Positions 63,908 through 64,000 of a stretch of DNA of 64,000 nucleotides are shown here, one piece after another; the first letter of the stretch is position 1; each line of letters starts with the position of its first letter. The notes beneath the pieces were generated by a model, which was given only the letters and a program-made list of their open reading frames with translations, was not told the DNA's origin and ran no database searches. Position numbers and translations under genes: made by a program. Where the stretch lies: the NCBI GenBank assembly GCA_031550605.1, contig JAVBOK010000086.1, positions 15,366 through 79,365 on the forward strand, given 5' to 3'. The stretch comes from FLUQ01 sp031550605. GTDB taxonomy: Bacteria; Desulfobacterota; Desulfovibrionia; Desulfovibrionales; Desulfovibrionaceae.

Positions 63908-64000
63908 TCTTCTTTGCCGGGGGGATTGCTCCCCCTGGCCTGCGCATGGCGGGCAAAACGCGCCGCGCGGCCGGTTGGCGCCACCGGTTGTTGGGTGGAG

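Noticed and set aside
63919..63942. Hairpin downstream of galU
   Set aside because: A stem of GGGGG with CCCCC is present but there is no T-run, so I do not call a terminator.

Overview
The window is one GC-rich (roughly 60-65% by eye) bacterial chromosome segment, almost fully coding, with no rRNA, tRNA, CRISPR, phage or transposase gene that I can see. Gene content points to a Desulfovibrionaceae-type sulfate reducer or a close relative (Desulfovibrionales): a monomeric-type periplasmic nitrate reductase cluster in the order napC-napM-napA-napD-napG-napH without napB, LL-diaminopimelate aminotransferase, class III glutamine synthetase, TAXI-type TRAP transport, sigma-54 activators, and an FmdE/molybdopterin-binding fusion. 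This assignment rests on gene content only.

Layout. 1-4502 (+): end of a TAXI-TRAP permease, two tandem TAXI binding proteins and an FAD oxidoreductase. 4577-17300 (-): glnN, gltB, dapF, dapL, a NifA-like sigma-54 activator and ilvB, a nitrogen/amino-acid block. 17734-22260 (+): carAB behind a good -24/-12 (sigma-54) promoter and a large inverted repeat. 22582-26721 (-): an orphan hybrid histidine kinase and cstA. 26854-30398: XRE/PBP regulator divergent from modABC with a perfect 18-bp palindrome between them, then a DUF1653 protein. 30468-35562 (-): nap operon. 36084-38280 (+): NIF3-like protein and GATE-domain permease, bracketed by two ~120-bp repeat elements. 38548-44897 (-): torD-dmsA-dmsB-dmsC and the FmdE/molybdopterin fusion. 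45096-51371: gabD, DUF6868 protein, ABM-domain protein, ade, SYLF lipoprotein, a probable small RNA and proC. 51386-57322: Smr, TPR and AMIN proteins and copZ-copA with a Fur-like box. 57518-62280 (-): mltB, a PrpR-type sigma-54 activator and two unknown proteins. 62281-63907 (+): an AT-rich patch, a relic of glmM and galU.

How it fits together. Molybdenum is the main thread: ModABC supplies molybdate, NapA and DmsA are Mo-bis-PGD enzymes, and the FmdE/MPT fusion and TorD are plausible maturation factors. A second thread is ammonium assimilation and its products (GS-III, GOGAT, CarAB, DapL using glutamate, IlvB), with a sigma-54 activator in the middle and a sigma-54 promoter at carA. Intergenic spaces carry several related palindromic repeats, which are the most unusual structural feature here.

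I did not find a clearly new multi-gene defence or mobile system. The most interesting leads are the NIF3/GATE module between repeat elements, the dispersed repeat family, the deleted glmM, the structured RNA near 50.1-50.3 kb, NapG without a Tat signal, and the mod and cop operators.
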